Origin: Oceanihabitans sediminis
GTDB lineage: Bacteria > Bacteroidota > Bacteroidia > Flavobacteriales > Flavobacteriaceae
Direction of reading: 5' to 3'
NCBI RefSeq assembly: GCF_003337215.1
Contig: NZ_QPIG01000004.1
Location: forward strand, 62,001 to 126,000
DNA: 64,000 bases
How positions within the stretch are numbered: the first letter of the stretch is position 1; every line of letters starts with the position of its first letter. The notes beneath the pieces were generated by a model. That model saw nothing but the letters and a program-made list of their open reading frames with translations, was not told the origin of the DNA and searched no databases. Both the position numbers and the translations under genes were made by a program. Shown here one piece after another: positions 1 to 9,318 of the stretch.

Positions 1-930
1 ATTATTGGTAATCTTGCTAGAACCGGAAATTGGTTCAGTAACTTAAAGGAAGACCATACACAATTTGAAGCTATTGTTAAGGAAACCAACAGTTTTAGTA
101 TAGATGTTTCTCTTTATCAAAATGCAGGAGCAACCATGGTACAGCAACTAGCGTACGCACTTGCAAAAACTAACGAATACCTAAATCTTTTATACAACAA
201 CAAGGAAGCTAGCGAAACAAAAAACCAAGAACTAACTTGTGTTTTCAATGTTGCTGTTGGCACAAACTATTTTTTTGAAATAGCAAAACTTCGTGCTTTA
301 CGAGTTTTATTTGATGCATTAGTTTCAGAATATAATATAGAAGCTACTTGCCATATTGTTGCAACACCTTCAAAACGAAATAAAACCATCTACGACTATA
401 ATACAAACATGCTTCGCACAACTACCGAATGTATGAGTGCTATTCTTGGTAACGCAGATGCTGTTTGCAATTTAGCTTACGACGCCATTTACCATAAAGA
501 CAATGAGTTTTCAGATCGTATTGCAAGAAACCAATTATTAGTATTAAAAAACGAAAGCTATTTTGATGCTGTAGAAAATGCTTCTGATGGATCATATTAT
601 ATAGAAAGCCTGACCAATCAACTTGCAGAGAAATCCTTAGAATTATTTAAAGATATCGAAGAACAAGGTGGTTTACTACACCAACTAAAAGAAGGCACAA
701 TTCAGCGTAAAATAAAAGAAAGCGCTGCTAAAGAAAAAGAGCAATTAGATGCCGGAAAGATGGTGCTTTTAGGAACCAATAAGCATCCAAATAAAGCAGA
801 TAAAATGAAAGAGGAATTAGAGTTATTCCCTTTTGTTAAAACAAATATCAGAAAAACACTTATCTCACCAATCATTGAAAAAAGATTGGCAGAAAACATA
901 GAACAAGAACGATTAAAAACAGAAAATTAA
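1..930 (+). CDS. mutA: Methylmalonyl-CoA mutase small subunit, 5' truncated by window edge
   Basis: The reading frame is open from base 1, so the true start lies outside the window and 309 C-terminal residues are visible. It is the partner of the catalytic subunit at 1576-3711 in interconverting methylmalonyl-CoA and succinyl-CoA (propionate and odd-chain metabolism, cytoplasm). The visible part matches the end of the TIM-barrel region: an IARNQ-type segment and a DGSYYIE segment that parallel IARNTQ and AGSYYVE in the large subunit. The protein ends about 110 residues after that segment and has no cobalamin-binding DxHxxG domain, as expected for a small subunit that has lost it. Family assignment is firm; total length is unknown. 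Confidence 0.93.
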   Translation: MIGNLARTGNWFSNLKEDHTQFEAIVKETNSFSIDVSLYQNAGATMVQQLAYALAKTNEYLNLLYNNKEASETKNQELTCVFNVAVGTNYFFEIAKLRALRVLFDALVSEYNIEATCHIVATPSKRNKTIYDYNTNMLRTTTECMSAILGNADAVCNLAYDAIYHKDNEFSDRIARNQLLVLKNESYFDAVENASDGSYYIESLTNQLAEKSLELFKDIEEQGGLLHQLKEGTIQRKIKESAAKEKEQLDAGKMVLLGTNKHPNKADKMKEELELFPFVKTNIRKTLISPIIEKRLAENIEQERLKTEN

Positions 931-945
931 ATTAATTAAATCATC

Positions 946-1575
946 ATGAAAACTTTTAGTATTAAACTTTTATTGGTAATCTTAATTATTAACCTTTCTA
1001 GCTGTAAACAAGAAAACACTCCGACATTTTCAAATTATAAATTTGCTGAAAAACCTCAAGTATTATCCTGTACAGATGTAGATAGTAAACTTTTAAATGA
1101 AGCATTATATTCTTTTGAAAGTGATATTGCTGCATCGTATAATAACCATCGAAACAACTTAGTCTTATCTATTAATACTTTTACAAGACAAGCAGCCTCT
1201 AGAACTCCAGACTATGCTAAAATTGCAACGCAACATTCTGTAGAATTAGCTTCAGCTTTAAAAGATGCAGGATTTTTAAATGATAACGGAGTTAATTATA
1301 ACAATCCTGTATTTGATTGCTTTACAGAAAAAATTCAAGAGAGCGGATTAAAAACAACTTTTAATGCATTGCTTTCTACCAATAGCCTTAAAAAAGAATT
1401 AATTAACCCGCCACTACAAAGAAACGCACATACTGTAGGAAACGATAAGTATTTAGCAATGTATGTAGCTTTAGAATATTATTATTCAGCAATTTTAAAC
1501 ATGGATTTAGAAGCTGAAAATAAACCAGCAGAAAACACTAAAGTAGATTTTAACAAGCGTCCAGCTAGGAAATAA
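946..1575 (+). CDS. Predicted lipoprotein between mutA and mutB, unknown function
   Basis: A 209-residue protein with a lipoprotein signal: charged start, hydrophobic run, and a lipobox LSSC with Cys at about residue 20. The mature part is mostly helical and Asn-rich, with no domain I recognise. It begins 15 nt after mutA stops, and its TAA is followed with no gap by the ATG of mutB, so the three genes are almost certainly one transcript. There is no obvious catalytic motif. Its job in an operon for a cytoplasmic B12 enzyme is unclear; it may simply share expression. Confidence is high that it is a real gene and low on function. Confidence 0.85.
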   Translation: MKTFSIKLLLVILIINLSSCKQENTPTFSNYKFAEKPQVLSCTDVDSKLLNEALYSFESDIAASYNNHRNNLVLSINTFTRQAASRTPDYAKIATQHSVELASALKDAGFLNDNGVNYNNPVFDCFTEKIQESGLKTTFNALLSTNSLKKELINPPLQRNAHTVGNDKYLAMYVALEYYYSAILNMDLEAENKPAENTKVDFNKRPARK

Positions 1576-3711
1576 ATGAATATGCGCAAGAAAGTTCAAC
1601 ATATTACTCTTAAAACATACCATTCTAAAAGTAAAGAAGCGAATACCAAAAAGGAGCTTTTCAATACTGCGGAAGATATTCCTGTAAAACAGAATTACAC
1701 AGAAGAGGATTTAAAAGATGTAGAGCACATCGGTTTTGTTGCAGGAATTGCTCCAAACCTTCGTGGCCCATACAGTACCATGTACGTTCGTAGACCATGG
1801 ACTATCAGACAGTACGCAGGTTTTTCAACTGCAGAAGAAAGTAATGCCTTTTACAGAAGAAACCTTGCTGCTGGACAAAAAGGACTTTCCGTTGCCTTCG
1901 ATTTGGCTACACATAGAGGCTATGACTCCGATCACGAAAGAGTGGTTGGAGATGTAGGAAAAGCAGGTGTTGCAATAGATTCTGTTGAAGACATGAAAGT
2001 GCTTTTCGATCAGATTCCTTTAGATAAAATGTCGGTTTCCATGACCATGAACGGAGCCGTTTTGCCAATCATGGCCTTTTATATTGTTGCTGCTGAAGAA
2101 CAAGGAGTTAAACCAGAACAACTTGCAGGTACTATTCAAAACGATATTTTAAAGGAGTTTATGGTAAGAAACACATACATCTACCCTCCTACTCCTTCCA
2201 TGAAAATCATATCAGATATTTTTGAGTATACGAGCAAAAACATGCCGAAATTCAATAGTATTAGTATTTCGGGTTACCATATGCAGGAAGCTGGTGCAAC
2301 TTGTGATATTGAGTTAGCTTACACTTTAGCAGACGGATTAGAATATATAAGAAAAGGTTTAGATGCCGGAATGGATATTGACACCTTTGCTCCTAGACTT
2401 TCTTTTTTCTGGGCAATTGGGATGAACCATTTCATGGAAATCGCCAAAATGCGTGCAGCAAGAATACTTTGGGCTAAATTGGTAAAACAATTCCAGCCAA
2501 AAAACGAAAAATCTCTTGCTCTAAGAACGCATTGCCAAACTTCTGGATGGAGCTTAACAGAGCAAGATCCTTTTAATAACGTAGCTAGAACAACTGTAGA
2601 AGCTGCAGCAGCTGCTTTTGGAGGAACACAGTCCTTACATACTAATGCCTTAGACGAAGCCATTGCTTTACCAACCGATTTCTCTGCAAGAATAGCAAGA
2701 AACACGCAAATATTCTTACAAGAAGAAACCAATATCACCAAGACAGTAGACCCTTGGGCTGGTAGTTATTATGTTGAAAAACTTACTCATGATATCGCAC
2801 AAAAAGCTTGGACTTTAATTGAAGAGGTGGAAGAACTAGGCGGAATGACCAAAGCTATTGAAGCTGGAATTCCAAAAATTAGAATTGAAGAAGCTGCGGC
2901 AAGAAAACAAGCTAGAATAGATTCTGGTCAAGATATTATTGTTGGTGTTAATAAATATAGACTAGCGGAAGAAGCTGCAATTGCAACTTTAGAAGTAGAC
3001 AACCAAACCGTTAGAAACCAACAAATAGCTAGCTTAAACAAAATTAAAGCCGAAAGAAATAACGAAAAAGTAAAAGAAGCTTTAGCTAATTTAACCGAAG
3101 CTGCTAAAACAGGAAAAGAAAACTTACTATCTTTAGCTGTAGAAGCTGCTCGAGAAAGAGCAACATTAGGTGAAATTAGTGATGCTTTAGAAGTAGCTTT
3201 TGGAAGATATAAAGCACAAATAAAATCATTTTCTGGCGTGTATAGTAAAGAAATAAAAGATGACAAATCTTTTGCTACAGCAAAAGAAATGGCAAACCAA
3301 TTTGCAGAATTAGAAGGTAGAAGGCCTAGAATTATGATTGCAAAAATGGGTCAAGATGGCCATGATCGTGGAGCAAAAGTTGTTGCAACTGGTTATGCCG
3401 ATGTTGGTTTTGACGTAGATATAGGCCCCTTATTCCAAACACCTAAAGAAGCTGCCAAACAAGCGGTAGAAAACGATGTTCATATTCTTGGTGTTTCTTC
3501 TTTAGCAGCAGGACACAAAACATTAGTTCCACAAGTAATTGAAGAACTTAAAAACTATGGCCGTGAAGATATTATGGTAATTGTTGGTGGAGTAATACCA
3601 AAACAAGATTATCAATATCTATTTGATGCTGGTGCAGTTGCTGTATTTGGACCTGGAACTAAAATTAGCGATGCAGCAATTAAAATCTTAGAAATCTTAA
3701 TTGACGAATAA
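1576..3711 (+). CDS. mutB: Methylmalonyl-CoA mutase large (catalytic) subunit
   Basis: 711 residues, the usual length for the catalytic subunit. Residues ~60-530 are the substrate-binding TIM barrel, with the conserved [11 protein letters not shown] and [14 protein letters not shown] segments. The C-terminal ~130 residues are the cobalamin-binding domain with DxHxxG as D594, H596 and G599; His596 is the expected lower axial cobalt ligand. It carries out the adenosylcobalamin-dependent radical rearrangement of methylmalonyl-CoA and succinyl-CoA. ATG at 1576 abuts the preceding stop; a second in-frame ATG at 1582 is equally possible, with AGGAAA just upstream of both. No meaB-type chaperone gene is visible nearby. 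Confidence 0.97.
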   Translation: MNMRKKVQHITLKTYHSKSKEANTKKELFNTAEDIPVKQNYTEEDLKDVEHIGFVAGIAPNLRGPYSTMYVRRPWTIRQYAGFSTAEESNAFYRRNLAAGQKGLSVAFDLATHRGYDSDHERVVGDVGKAGVAIDSVEDMKVLFDQIPLDKMSVSMTMNGAVLPIMAFYIVAAEEQGVKPEQLAGTIQNDILKEFMVRNTYIYPPTPSMKIISDIFEYTSKNMPKFNSISISGYHMQEAGATCDIELAYTLADGLEYIRKGLDAGMDIDTFAPRLSFFWAIGMNHFMEIAKMRAARILWAKLVKQFQPKNEKSLALRTHCQTSGWSLTEQDPFNNVARTTVEAAAAAFGGTQSLHTNALDEAIALPTDFSARIARNTQIFLQEETNITKTVDPWAGSYYVEKLTHDIAQKAWTLIEEVEELGGMTKAIEAGIPKIRIEEAAARKQARIDSGQDIIVGVNKYRLAEEAAIATLEVDNQTVRNQQIASLNKIKAERNNEKVKEALANLTEAAKTGKENLLSLAVEAARERATLGEISDALEVAFGRYKAQIKSFSGVYSKEIKDDKSFATAKEMANQFAELEGRRPRIMIAKMGQDGHDRGAKVVATGYADVGFDVDIGPLFQTPKEAAKQAVENDVHILGVSSLAAGHKTLVPQVIEELKNYGREDIMVIVGGVIPKQDYQYLFDAGAVAVFGPGTKISDAAIKILEILIDE

Positions 3712-3749
3712 ATAAATTCTCTTCTATTTTTACAAAGAAATTCTAGTTT

Positions 3750-3836
3750 ATGTCTGATAAAAAAAGATGGTTATTGGTGATAATTATGACAATAGTTTCC
3801 GTTTTAATCGGAGGAATTTCTTTGTTTTTCATCTAA
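3750..3836 (+). CDS. Possible 28-residue single-pass membrane protein
   Basis: A short ATG-to-TAA frame encodes a Lys/Arg-containing N-terminus (MSDKKRW) followed by about 18 hydrophobic residues ending GGISLFFI. This is the layout of a bacterial small membrane protein, positive side in. It lies 38 nt after mutB, before the long hairpin at 3862, and an A-rich stretch (AAAGAAA) sits upstream of the ATG. It could be the last gene of the mutase transcript. It is too short to identify by homology, and chance cannot be excluded in AT-rich DNA. The rest of the 3712-4035 gap holds only the hairpin and the parA upstream region. Confidence 0.4.
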   Translation: MSDKKRWLLVIIMTIVSVLIGGISLFFI

Positions 3837-3861
3837 CATAAACACCTGAAGCATCTAGATT

Positions 3862-3917
3862 AACAATCGTTTAAAAGAAAATATTAAAAACTTTCTTCTA
3901 AACGATTGTTTGTTTTT
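3862..3917 (+). terminator. Long terminator hairpin after the mutase operon
   Basis: Two 19-nt arms (3862-3880 and 3892-3910) pair with a single mismatch around an 11-nt AT loop and are followed by TGTTTTT. The stem is longer than usual for an intrinsic terminator. It separates mutB and the small ORF from the parA operon. Confidence 0.75.
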
Positions 3918-4002
3918 GGGGCTTCGCAAAACAAATCTGCTTTTTTGACTTTGTTTTAACCAAGTGTTAACAACTTCCGTTTTATTTACTCATAAATAAT
4001 CG

Positions 4003-4010
4003 TATTTTTG
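4003..4010 (+). promoter_or_regulatory. -7 element upstream of parA
   Basis: TATTTTTG matches the Bacteroidota -7 consensus TAnnTTTG and lies 25 nt before the parA ATG. I see no TTG at the expected -33 spacing, so this is a partial match only. Confidence 0.4.
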
Positions 4011-4035
4011 ATTCTCCTAAAATCAAATCAAATTA

Positions 4036-4800
4036 ATGGGTAAAATTATAGCTATTGCTAATCAAAAAGGTGGTGTTGGAAAAACAACTACCTCTATAAA
4101 CTTAGCAGCCTCCCTAGGTGTGCTTGAAAAGAAAGTATTACTGATAGATGCAGATCCGCAAGCAAATGCGACTTCTGGATTAGGTATAAATGTTGAAGAA
4201 GTAGAAGTTGGTACTTATCAACTTTTAGAACATACCAATTCCTCTAGACAAGCTATTGTAAAAACAGAAACTCCAAACCTAGATATAATACCTGCTCATA
4301 TTGACCTAGTTGCAATTGAAATTGAATTAGTTGATAAGGACCAGAGAGAATATATGCTAAAAACAGCATTAGAAGAAGTTAAAGATGATTATGACTATAT
4401 TTTAATCGATTGTGCTCCTTCTTTAGGCTTATTAACATTAAACGCTTTAACAGCTGCAGACTCGGTTATTATCCCAATACAATGTGAATATTTTGCATTA
4501 GAAGGTTTAGGAAAATTATTAAACACCATAAAAAGTGTTCAAAAAATTCACAATACAGAATTAGATATTGAAGGACTTTTACTTACTATGTACGATTCGC
4601 GTTTACGCTTATCTAATCAGGTAGTAGAAGAAGTACAAAAGCACTTTAACGATATGGTTTTTAACACCATCATCCAACGTAATGTACGTTTAAGTGAGGC
4701 TCCAAGTTATGGTGAAAGCATTATTAATTATGACGCTTCCAGTAAAGGTGCAAGTAATTATTTAAGTCTTGCAAAAGAAATTATTACAAAAAACTCTTAG
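4036..4800 (+). CDS. parA: Chromosome-partitioning ATPase ParA (Soj)
   Basis: 254 residues with the deviant Walker A motif KGGVGKTT at residues 11-18, the A' segment LLIDADPQANAT, and Walker B in YILIDCAPSLG. These mark a ParA/Soj ATPase that binds DNA non-specifically and moves ParB-parS complexes during chromosome segregation. No N-terminal HTH precedes the ATPase, which fits the chromosomal type and not a plasmid P1-type ParA. parB follows after 3 nt, so the two are co-transcribed. The downstream genes (DUF5683, dapB, lepB) are chromosomal housekeeping genes, which supports the chromosomal assignment. Confidence 0.96.
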   Translation: MGKIIAIANQKGGVGKTTTSINLAASLGVLEKKVLLIDADPQANATSGLGINVEEVEVGTYQLLEHTNSSRQAIVKTETPNLDIIPAHIDLVAIEIELVDKDQREYMLKTALEEVKDDYDYILIDCAPSLGLLTLNALTAADSVIIPIQCEYFALEGLGKLLNTIKSVQKIHNTELDIEGLLLTMYDSRLRLSNQVVEEVQKHFNDMVFNTIIQRNVRLSEAPSYGESIINYDASSKGASNYLSLAKEIITKNS

Positions 4801-4803
4801 AAA

Positions 4804-5709
4804 ATGGCGAAGGCAACGAAGAAACAAGCTTTAGGAAGAGGGCTTTCAGCTCTTTTAAAAGATCCTAGCAACGATATACAATCAGCAAAAGACAAAGATG
4901 CAGACAAGGTAATTGGTAATATTGTAGAGTTAGAATTAGACTTAATTGAAGTGAACCCATTTCAACCACGTACTAATTTTAATGAAGAATCGCTTCGTGA
5001 ATTAGCTTCCTCAATCAAAGAGCTTGGTGTTATTCAACCAATAACAGTAAGAAAACTTGCTTTTAACAAATACCAATTAGTATCTGGAGAGCGTCGTTTC
5101 CGTGCTAGTAAACTTATAGGTTTAGCTACGGTTCCTGCATATATACGAATTGCAAACGACCAAGAAAGCCTGGAAATGGCACTGGTTGAAAACATTCAAC
5201 GTCAGGATTTAGACCCAATCGAAATCGCATTATCCTACCAACGTTTAATTGACGAAATTCAATTAACACAAGAGGAAATGAGCGAGCGTGTTGGTAAAAA
5301 ACGATCAACTATTGCTAACTATTTACGTTTATTAAAACTAGATCCGATTATTCAAACAGGAATGCGCGATGGCTTTATTTCTATGGGCCATGGTCGTGCA
5401 ATTATTAATATTGAGGATCAAGATGTTCAGTTAGAAATTTACGGAAAAATTGTAGAAAACAAACTTTCTGTTAGAGATACAGAAACGCTTGTAAGAAACT
5501 ATAATTCCTCACAAGAAGTAAGTGTTCCTAAGAAAGACAAACCTGCATTACCTAAGTTTGTAAAAACAGGAATTAAAGATTTTTCAGAATACTTCGGACA
5601 TAAAATAGACGTTAAAGTTTCTTCTAACGGAAAAGGAAAAATAACCATTCCTTTTCATTCGGAAGAAGATTTCAACAGAATTAAAAGGTTGTTACAGCGT
5701 GAAAAGTAG
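4804..5709 (+). CDS. parB: Chromosome-partitioning protein ParB (Spo0J)
   Basis: 301 residues. The N-terminal ParB/Spo0J CTP-binding domain carries GERRFRAS (95-102) and the ENIQRQDLDPIEIA segment. A helix-turn-helix follows (TQEEMSERVGKKRSTIANYLRLL, about 157-180), and then a C-terminal dimerisation region. It binds parS sites, spreads as a CTP-dependent clamp and stimulates ParA. It starts 3 nt after parA. Its last codons overlap the next gene by 11 nt. I noticed no convincing parS palindrome in the window, but I could not run a systematic search. Confidence 0.96.
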   Translation: MAKATKKQALGRGLSALLKDPSNDIQSAKDKDADKVIGNIVELELDLIEVNPFQPRTNFNEESLRELASSIKELGVIQPITVRKLAFNKYQLVSGERRFRASKLIGLATVPAYIRIANDQESLEMALVENIQRQDLDPIEIALSYQRLIDEIQLTQEEMSERVGKKRSTIANYLRLLKLDPIIQTGMRDGFISMGHGRAIINIEDQDVQLEIYGKIVENKLSVRDTETLVRNYNSSQEVSVPKKDKPALPKFVKTGIKDFSEYFGHKIDVKVSSNGKGKITIPFHSEEDFNRIKRLLQREK

Positions 5710-6292
5710 AATTTTCATATTAGTAGCTTTTTGTTTTTGTTTTCAGTTTTCCGCTTTAGCGCAAGAAAAAAAAGAAAATAAAGCAGAAAAGCAAAAACTA
5801 GAAGAAGGGCTTATTATCGAAGGAGAATTAGACACCAAAGATGCCATAGACCCGCTTTCGCCTGCTCGAGCTGCATTCTACTCTGCCGTCTTACCTGGCT
5901 TAGGGCATATACACCTTAAACAATATTGGAAGGTTCCTGTAATTTACGCAGGTCTTGGTGCCGGAACCTATTTTTACATCAACAATCATAATGATTATAA
6001 AAGATACCGAGAGGCTTACAAACGTAGGTTAGCAGGTTTTCAAGATGATGAATTTTATGGTTCGGTGACAGATAAAGGTTTAGAGGAAGCCCAAAAAACA
6101 TTAAAAAGAAACAAAGAATTATCGCTTTTGGTAACTGCCGGTGTTTACGTATTAAACATTGTTTGGGCGAATGTAGATGCACATTTACTTCAGTTTAATG
6201 TAGATGAAAATCTAACTTTTATGCCACATTATAAACTTAATGAATTTGACAATTCTGGTGATGTAGGTCTTACCGTAAACTTTAAATTTTAA
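5699..6292 (+). CDS. DUF5683 domain protein, exported or membrane-associated
   Basis: 197 residues beginning at a GTG that lies inside the end of parB (11-nt overlap); this start gives a clean signal peptide (MKSRIFILVAFCFCFQFSALAQ). The region after residue ~55 has the DUF5683 pattern: a PARAAFYSAVLPGLGH segment with a hydrophobic helix, then a second hydrophobic stretch around 137-157. The function is not known. The order parB-DUF5683-dapB-lepB is one I recall as common in flavobacteria. The overlap implies translational coupling to parB. Confidence 0.85.
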   Translation: MKSRIFILVAFCFCFQFSALAQEKKENKAEKQKLEEGLIIEGELDTKDAIDPLSPARAAFYSAVLPGLGHIHLKQYWKVPVIYAGLGAGTYFYINNHNDYKRYREAYKRRLAGFQDDEFYGSVTDKGLEEAQKTLKRNKELSLLVTAGVYVLNIVWANVDAHLLQFNVDENLTFMPHYKLNEFDNSGDVGLTVNFKF

Positions 6293-6295
6293 ATA

Positions 6296-6994
6296 ATGAA
6301 AATTGCACTACTTGGCTACGGAAAAATGGGAAAAACCATTGAGCAAATCGCTATACAACGTGGTCATTCTATTGTAATTAAAACCAATAACGAAGATTAC
6401 GATATTAGCAAAGCAGATATTGCTATTGATTTTAGTATTCCAACAGCTGCTTTTAATAACATCACGCACTGTTTAAATAACAATATTCCTGTAATTTCCG
6501 GAACCACAGGTTGGCTTGAAAATTATGATAAAGCTGTAGCTTTATGTGAAGAAAAAAAAGGTGCATTTATCTATGCTTCTAACTTTAGTCTAGGGGTAAA
6601 CATTTTCTTCGAACTGAATAATACGCTAGCAAAAATGATGCATTCTTTAAAAGAATATAATGTTTCTATTGAAGAAATTCATCATACACAAAAACTAGAT
6701 GCTCCTAGCGGAACGGCAATCACACTTGCTAACGGAATTATTAAAGAATATTCGAATTTAAACGGATGGAGTTTAGAACCGAATAAAGAAGATGCTTTAC
6801 CTATTACAGCAAAAAGAATAGATGCAGTTCCTGGCACACACACTGTAACTTACCAAAGCAAAGTAGATACCATTGATATTAAACACACGGCCCACAGCAG
6901 AGAAGGTTTTGCTCTTGGTGCTGTAGTTGCTGCAGAATGGCTTTTAGGTAAAACAGGGGTGTTTAGCATGAAAGATGTGCTAAATATTAACTAA
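6296..6994 (+). CDS. dapB: 4-hydroxy-tetrahydrodipicolinate reductase
   Basis: 232 residues, short but normal for Bacteroidota DapB. The N-terminal dinucleotide-binding loop is GYGKMG at residues 7-12. GTTGW and the catalytic HHTQKLDAPSGTA segment are intact, including the His pair and the Lys that binds substrate. It performs the NAD(P)H-dependent step of the lysine/diaminopimelate pathway in the cytoplasm. It starts 3 nt after the DUF5683 gene, so it belongs to the parAB transcript. dapD of the same pathway is at 51447-52262. Confidence 0.96.
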   Translation: MKIALLGYGKMGKTIEQIAIQRGHSIVIKTNNEDYDISKADIAIDFSIPTAAFNNITHCLNNNIPVISGTTGWLENYDKAVALCEEKKGAFIYASNFSLGVNIFFELNNTLAKMMHSLKEYNVSIEEIHHTQKLDAPSGTAITLANGIIKEYSNLNGWSLEPNKEDALPITAKRIDAVPGTHTVTYQSKVDTIDIKHTAHSREGFALGAVVAAEWLLGKTGVFSMKDVLNIN

Positions 6995-7001
6995 GTAATA
7001 A

Positions 7002-7009
7002 TATATTTG
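7002..7009 (+). promoter_or_regulatory. -7 element upstream of lepB
   Basis: TATATTTG matches TAnnTTTG exactly and would give a leader of about 55 nt before lepB. The leader contains a perfect 6-bp inverted repeat, AATTGC..GCAATT (7038-7054). No TTG is seen at -33. Confidence 0.4.
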
Positions 7010-7069
7010 TACTGCTTAAAACAGTAGAATAACCATTAATTGCTTCATGCAATTAGCATTATATAAATT

Positions 7070-8668
7070 ATGACATTAACGCAATTACTTATCATTTTCC
7101 TTATTATTCAAGTAATCCACGGATTAGGTACTTGGAAATTATATATAAAAGCTGGTAGACAAGCATGGGAAGCTTTTGTTCCTGTTTACAACGCGGTAGT
7201 TTTAATGAAAATTATAAACAGACCTTGGTACTATACCATTCTATTATTTTTACCTATCGTAAACCTGATTATGTTTCCAGTAATTTGGGTAGAAACAGCG
7301 AGAAGTTTCGGTAAAAACCAATATCTAGATACCTTTCTTGCAATTGTTTCTTTAGGTTTTTATAATTACTACTTAAACTACGCGGCAGATGTAGAACATA
7401 TTAAAGACAGAAGCTTACAGCCTAAATCTTCGTCTGGCGATTGGGTAAGCTCTGTGTTATTTGCTATTGTAGCAGCAACTATTGTACATACTTATTTTAT
7501 TCAACCATATACTATCCCTACTTCTTCATTAGAGAAATCTTTATTAGTAGGTGACTTTTTATTCGTTAGTAAGTTTCATTATGGAGCTCGTGTACCTATG
7601 ACTGCAGTTTCAGCACCTATGGTACATGATACTATTCCTATTATTAATAAGAAATCTTACTTATATGATGATAATGTAGAAAACAAAAACACTTCTTTCA
7701 TCAATAAGCTATCCTTACCATATTTAAGAATTCCTGGATTTCAGAAAATTAAACGTAATGATATTGTAGTTTTCAACTGGCCGGTAGATACTTTATACAA
7801 TATGTATATGCCAGCAGAAAGAAATTATTACAAACCTATTGATAAGAAAACAAACTACGTAAAACGTTGTGTGGGTATCCCTGGAGACAGTTTATCTATT
7901 CGTGATGGATATGTATATATCAACGGAAAGCAAAATGAATTACCGGATAGAGCGAAGCTTCAGTTTTCCTATTTAGTAAAAACTAAGAACAACCAAGATT
8001 TCAATCTGCAATACCTACATGACAGGTATGATATGAACCCTAATAGAGTTGGAAAAGTAGATCAAGACGTTTATAAATTCATGGGAATTTATTCAGGAGA
8101 TTTAGAGAAATTCAAGCATAACCCGAAAGTAGATCAAATTATTCCTTTAAAAGAAGAAGAAGGAAAACGTAACCCAAGCATTTTCCCTCACGACCCTAAT
8201 TACCCTTGGAACAATGACTACATGGGTGCTTTATATATTCCTGAAAAAGGAGCAACTATAGACATTAATTTAGATGTATTGCCAATTTACAAACGTATTA
8301 TTACTGAATACGAAAATAATACGCTTCAAGTTAAAGGGAATCAAATATTTATTAATGGAGAATTAGCTACCAAATACACCTTTAAACAAGACTATTATTG
8401 GTTAATGGGAGATAACAGACATGACTCTCAAGATTCTAGAACCTGGGGATTTGTACCTTGGGATCACGTAGTAGGCAAGCCTGTATTTATTTGGTTTAGT
8501 TGGGATGCTAACGGACAAGGAATTGCAAACAAAATTCGTTGGGATAGAGTATTTACAACTGTTGGAGGTAGCGGAGAACGTGTTTCATACTTAATACCAT
8601 TCTTAATTTTACTAGCAGGATGGTATGGCTACGGTAAATGGAGAAAAAGAAAAGAAGCAAATAGCTAA
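7070..8668 (+). CDS. lepB: Signal peptidase I, enlarged Bacteroidota form
   Basis: 532 residues, much longer than E. coli LepB. Residues 1-~110 add about three membrane segments in a DUF5684-like region. A further membrane helix (~126-144) precedes the serine box PTSSLEK (150-156), where Ser153 is the likely nucleophile, followed by Leu where most enzymes have Met. The general base is Lys265 in YVKRCVGIPGDS. The final box MGDNRHDSQDSR is intact near residue 450, and a membrane helix lies at the C-terminus. It cleaves Sec signal peptides on the periplasmic face. The large insertion between the Lys box and the final box is the main length difference. Confidence 0.95.
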   Translation: MTLTQLLIIFLIIQVIHGLGTWKLYIKAGRQAWEAFVPVYNAVVLMKIINRPWYYTILLFLPIVNLIMFPVIWVETARSFGKNQYLDTFLAIVSLGFYNYYLNYAADVEHIKDRSLQPKSSSGDWVSSVLFAIVAATIVHTYFIQPYTIPTSSLEKSLLVGDFLFVSKFHYGARVPMTAVSAPMVHDTIPIINKKSYLYDDNVENKNTSFINKLSLPYLRIPGFQKIKRNDIVVFNWPVDTLYNMYMPAERNYYKPIDKKTNYVKRCVGIPGDSLSIRDGYVYINGKQNELPDRAKLQFSYLVKTKNNQDFNLQYLHDRYDMNPNRVGKVDQDVYKFMGIYSGDLEKFKHNPKVDQIIPLKEEEGKRNPSIFPHDPNYPWNNDYMGALYIPEKGATIDINLDVLPIYKRIITEYENNTLQVKGNQIFINGELATKYTFKQDYYWLMGDNRHDSQDSRTWGFVPWDHVVGKPVFIWFSWDANGQGIANKIRWDRVFTTVGGSGERVSYLIPFLILLAGWYGYGKWRKRKEANS

Positions 8669-8694
8669 TTTCTAAAAGTAAAAACCTGAAACGA

Positions 8695-9318
8695 ATGAGT
8701 GCTGTTATTCACCCAACGTATTTTCCAAATATCGCGAATTTCACTGCTATACTGCATGCTGCAGACGATTTAGTTTTTGAAATGCACGATAATTACCAAA
8801 AGCAAACCTATAGAAATAGAACTTTTATTTATGCTGCCAACGGAAAGCTGCAATTGAGCATTCCTATAATTCACTCGCATAAAGACAGACAAATGTATAG
8901 GGACATAAAGATTGCTAATACAGAAAAATGGCAATCTATACATTGGAAATCACTTGAAACTGCTTATAGAACTTCTCCTTATTTTGAATTTTATGAAGAT
9001 GATATTCAGCCCTTATTTACTGAGGAAGCAGAGTATCTTTTAGATTTCAATATAAAGTGCTTTGAAACCGTTTTAGAATGTCTACAATTGGAAGTAAACA
9101 CTTCAGAAACAGAAGTATTTCAAAAAACAATTACTAACAAGTCTGACTTTAGACATTTAGCAAATTCTAGAAAAGAACCTAAATACGCTTTTGATAAATA
9201 CACGCAAATTTTTGACGATAAGCATGGATTTATCTCTAATTTAAGCATCTTAGATTTATTATTTCACGAGGGCCCAAACGCTATAAGTTATTTAGAAAAC
9301 CAATATAAACACTTATAA
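8695..9318 (+). CDS. WbqC-family protein
   Basis: 207 residues with the WbqC N-terminal pattern HPTYFPNIANF and conserved blocks NRTFIYAANGKLQLSIPI and WQSIHWKSLETAYRTSPYF. WbqC proteins are found in O-antigen clusters and as housekeeping copies in Bacteroidota; the biochemical activity is unsettled. It follows lepB by 26 nt and its stop overlaps the next start by one base, so lepB-WbqC-DUF6122 reads as one operon. Assignment is to the family only. Confidence 0.9.
   Translation: MSAVIHPTYFPNIANFTAILHAADDLVFEMHDNYQKQTYRNRTFIYAANGKLQLSIPIIHSHKDRQMYRDIKIANTEKWQSIHWKSLETAYRTSPYFEFYEDDIQPLFTEEAEYLLDFNIKCFETVLECLQLEVNTSETEVFQKTITNKSDFRHLANSRKEPKYAFDKYTQIFDDKHGFISNLSILDLLFHEGPNAISYLENQYKHL

Noticed and set aside
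4036-5709. ParA/ParB as a sign of an integrated plasmid or element
   Set aside because: ParA is the short chromosomal type without an HTH extension, and the neighbours dapB and lepB are core genes. No integrase, transposase or terminal repeats were seen.
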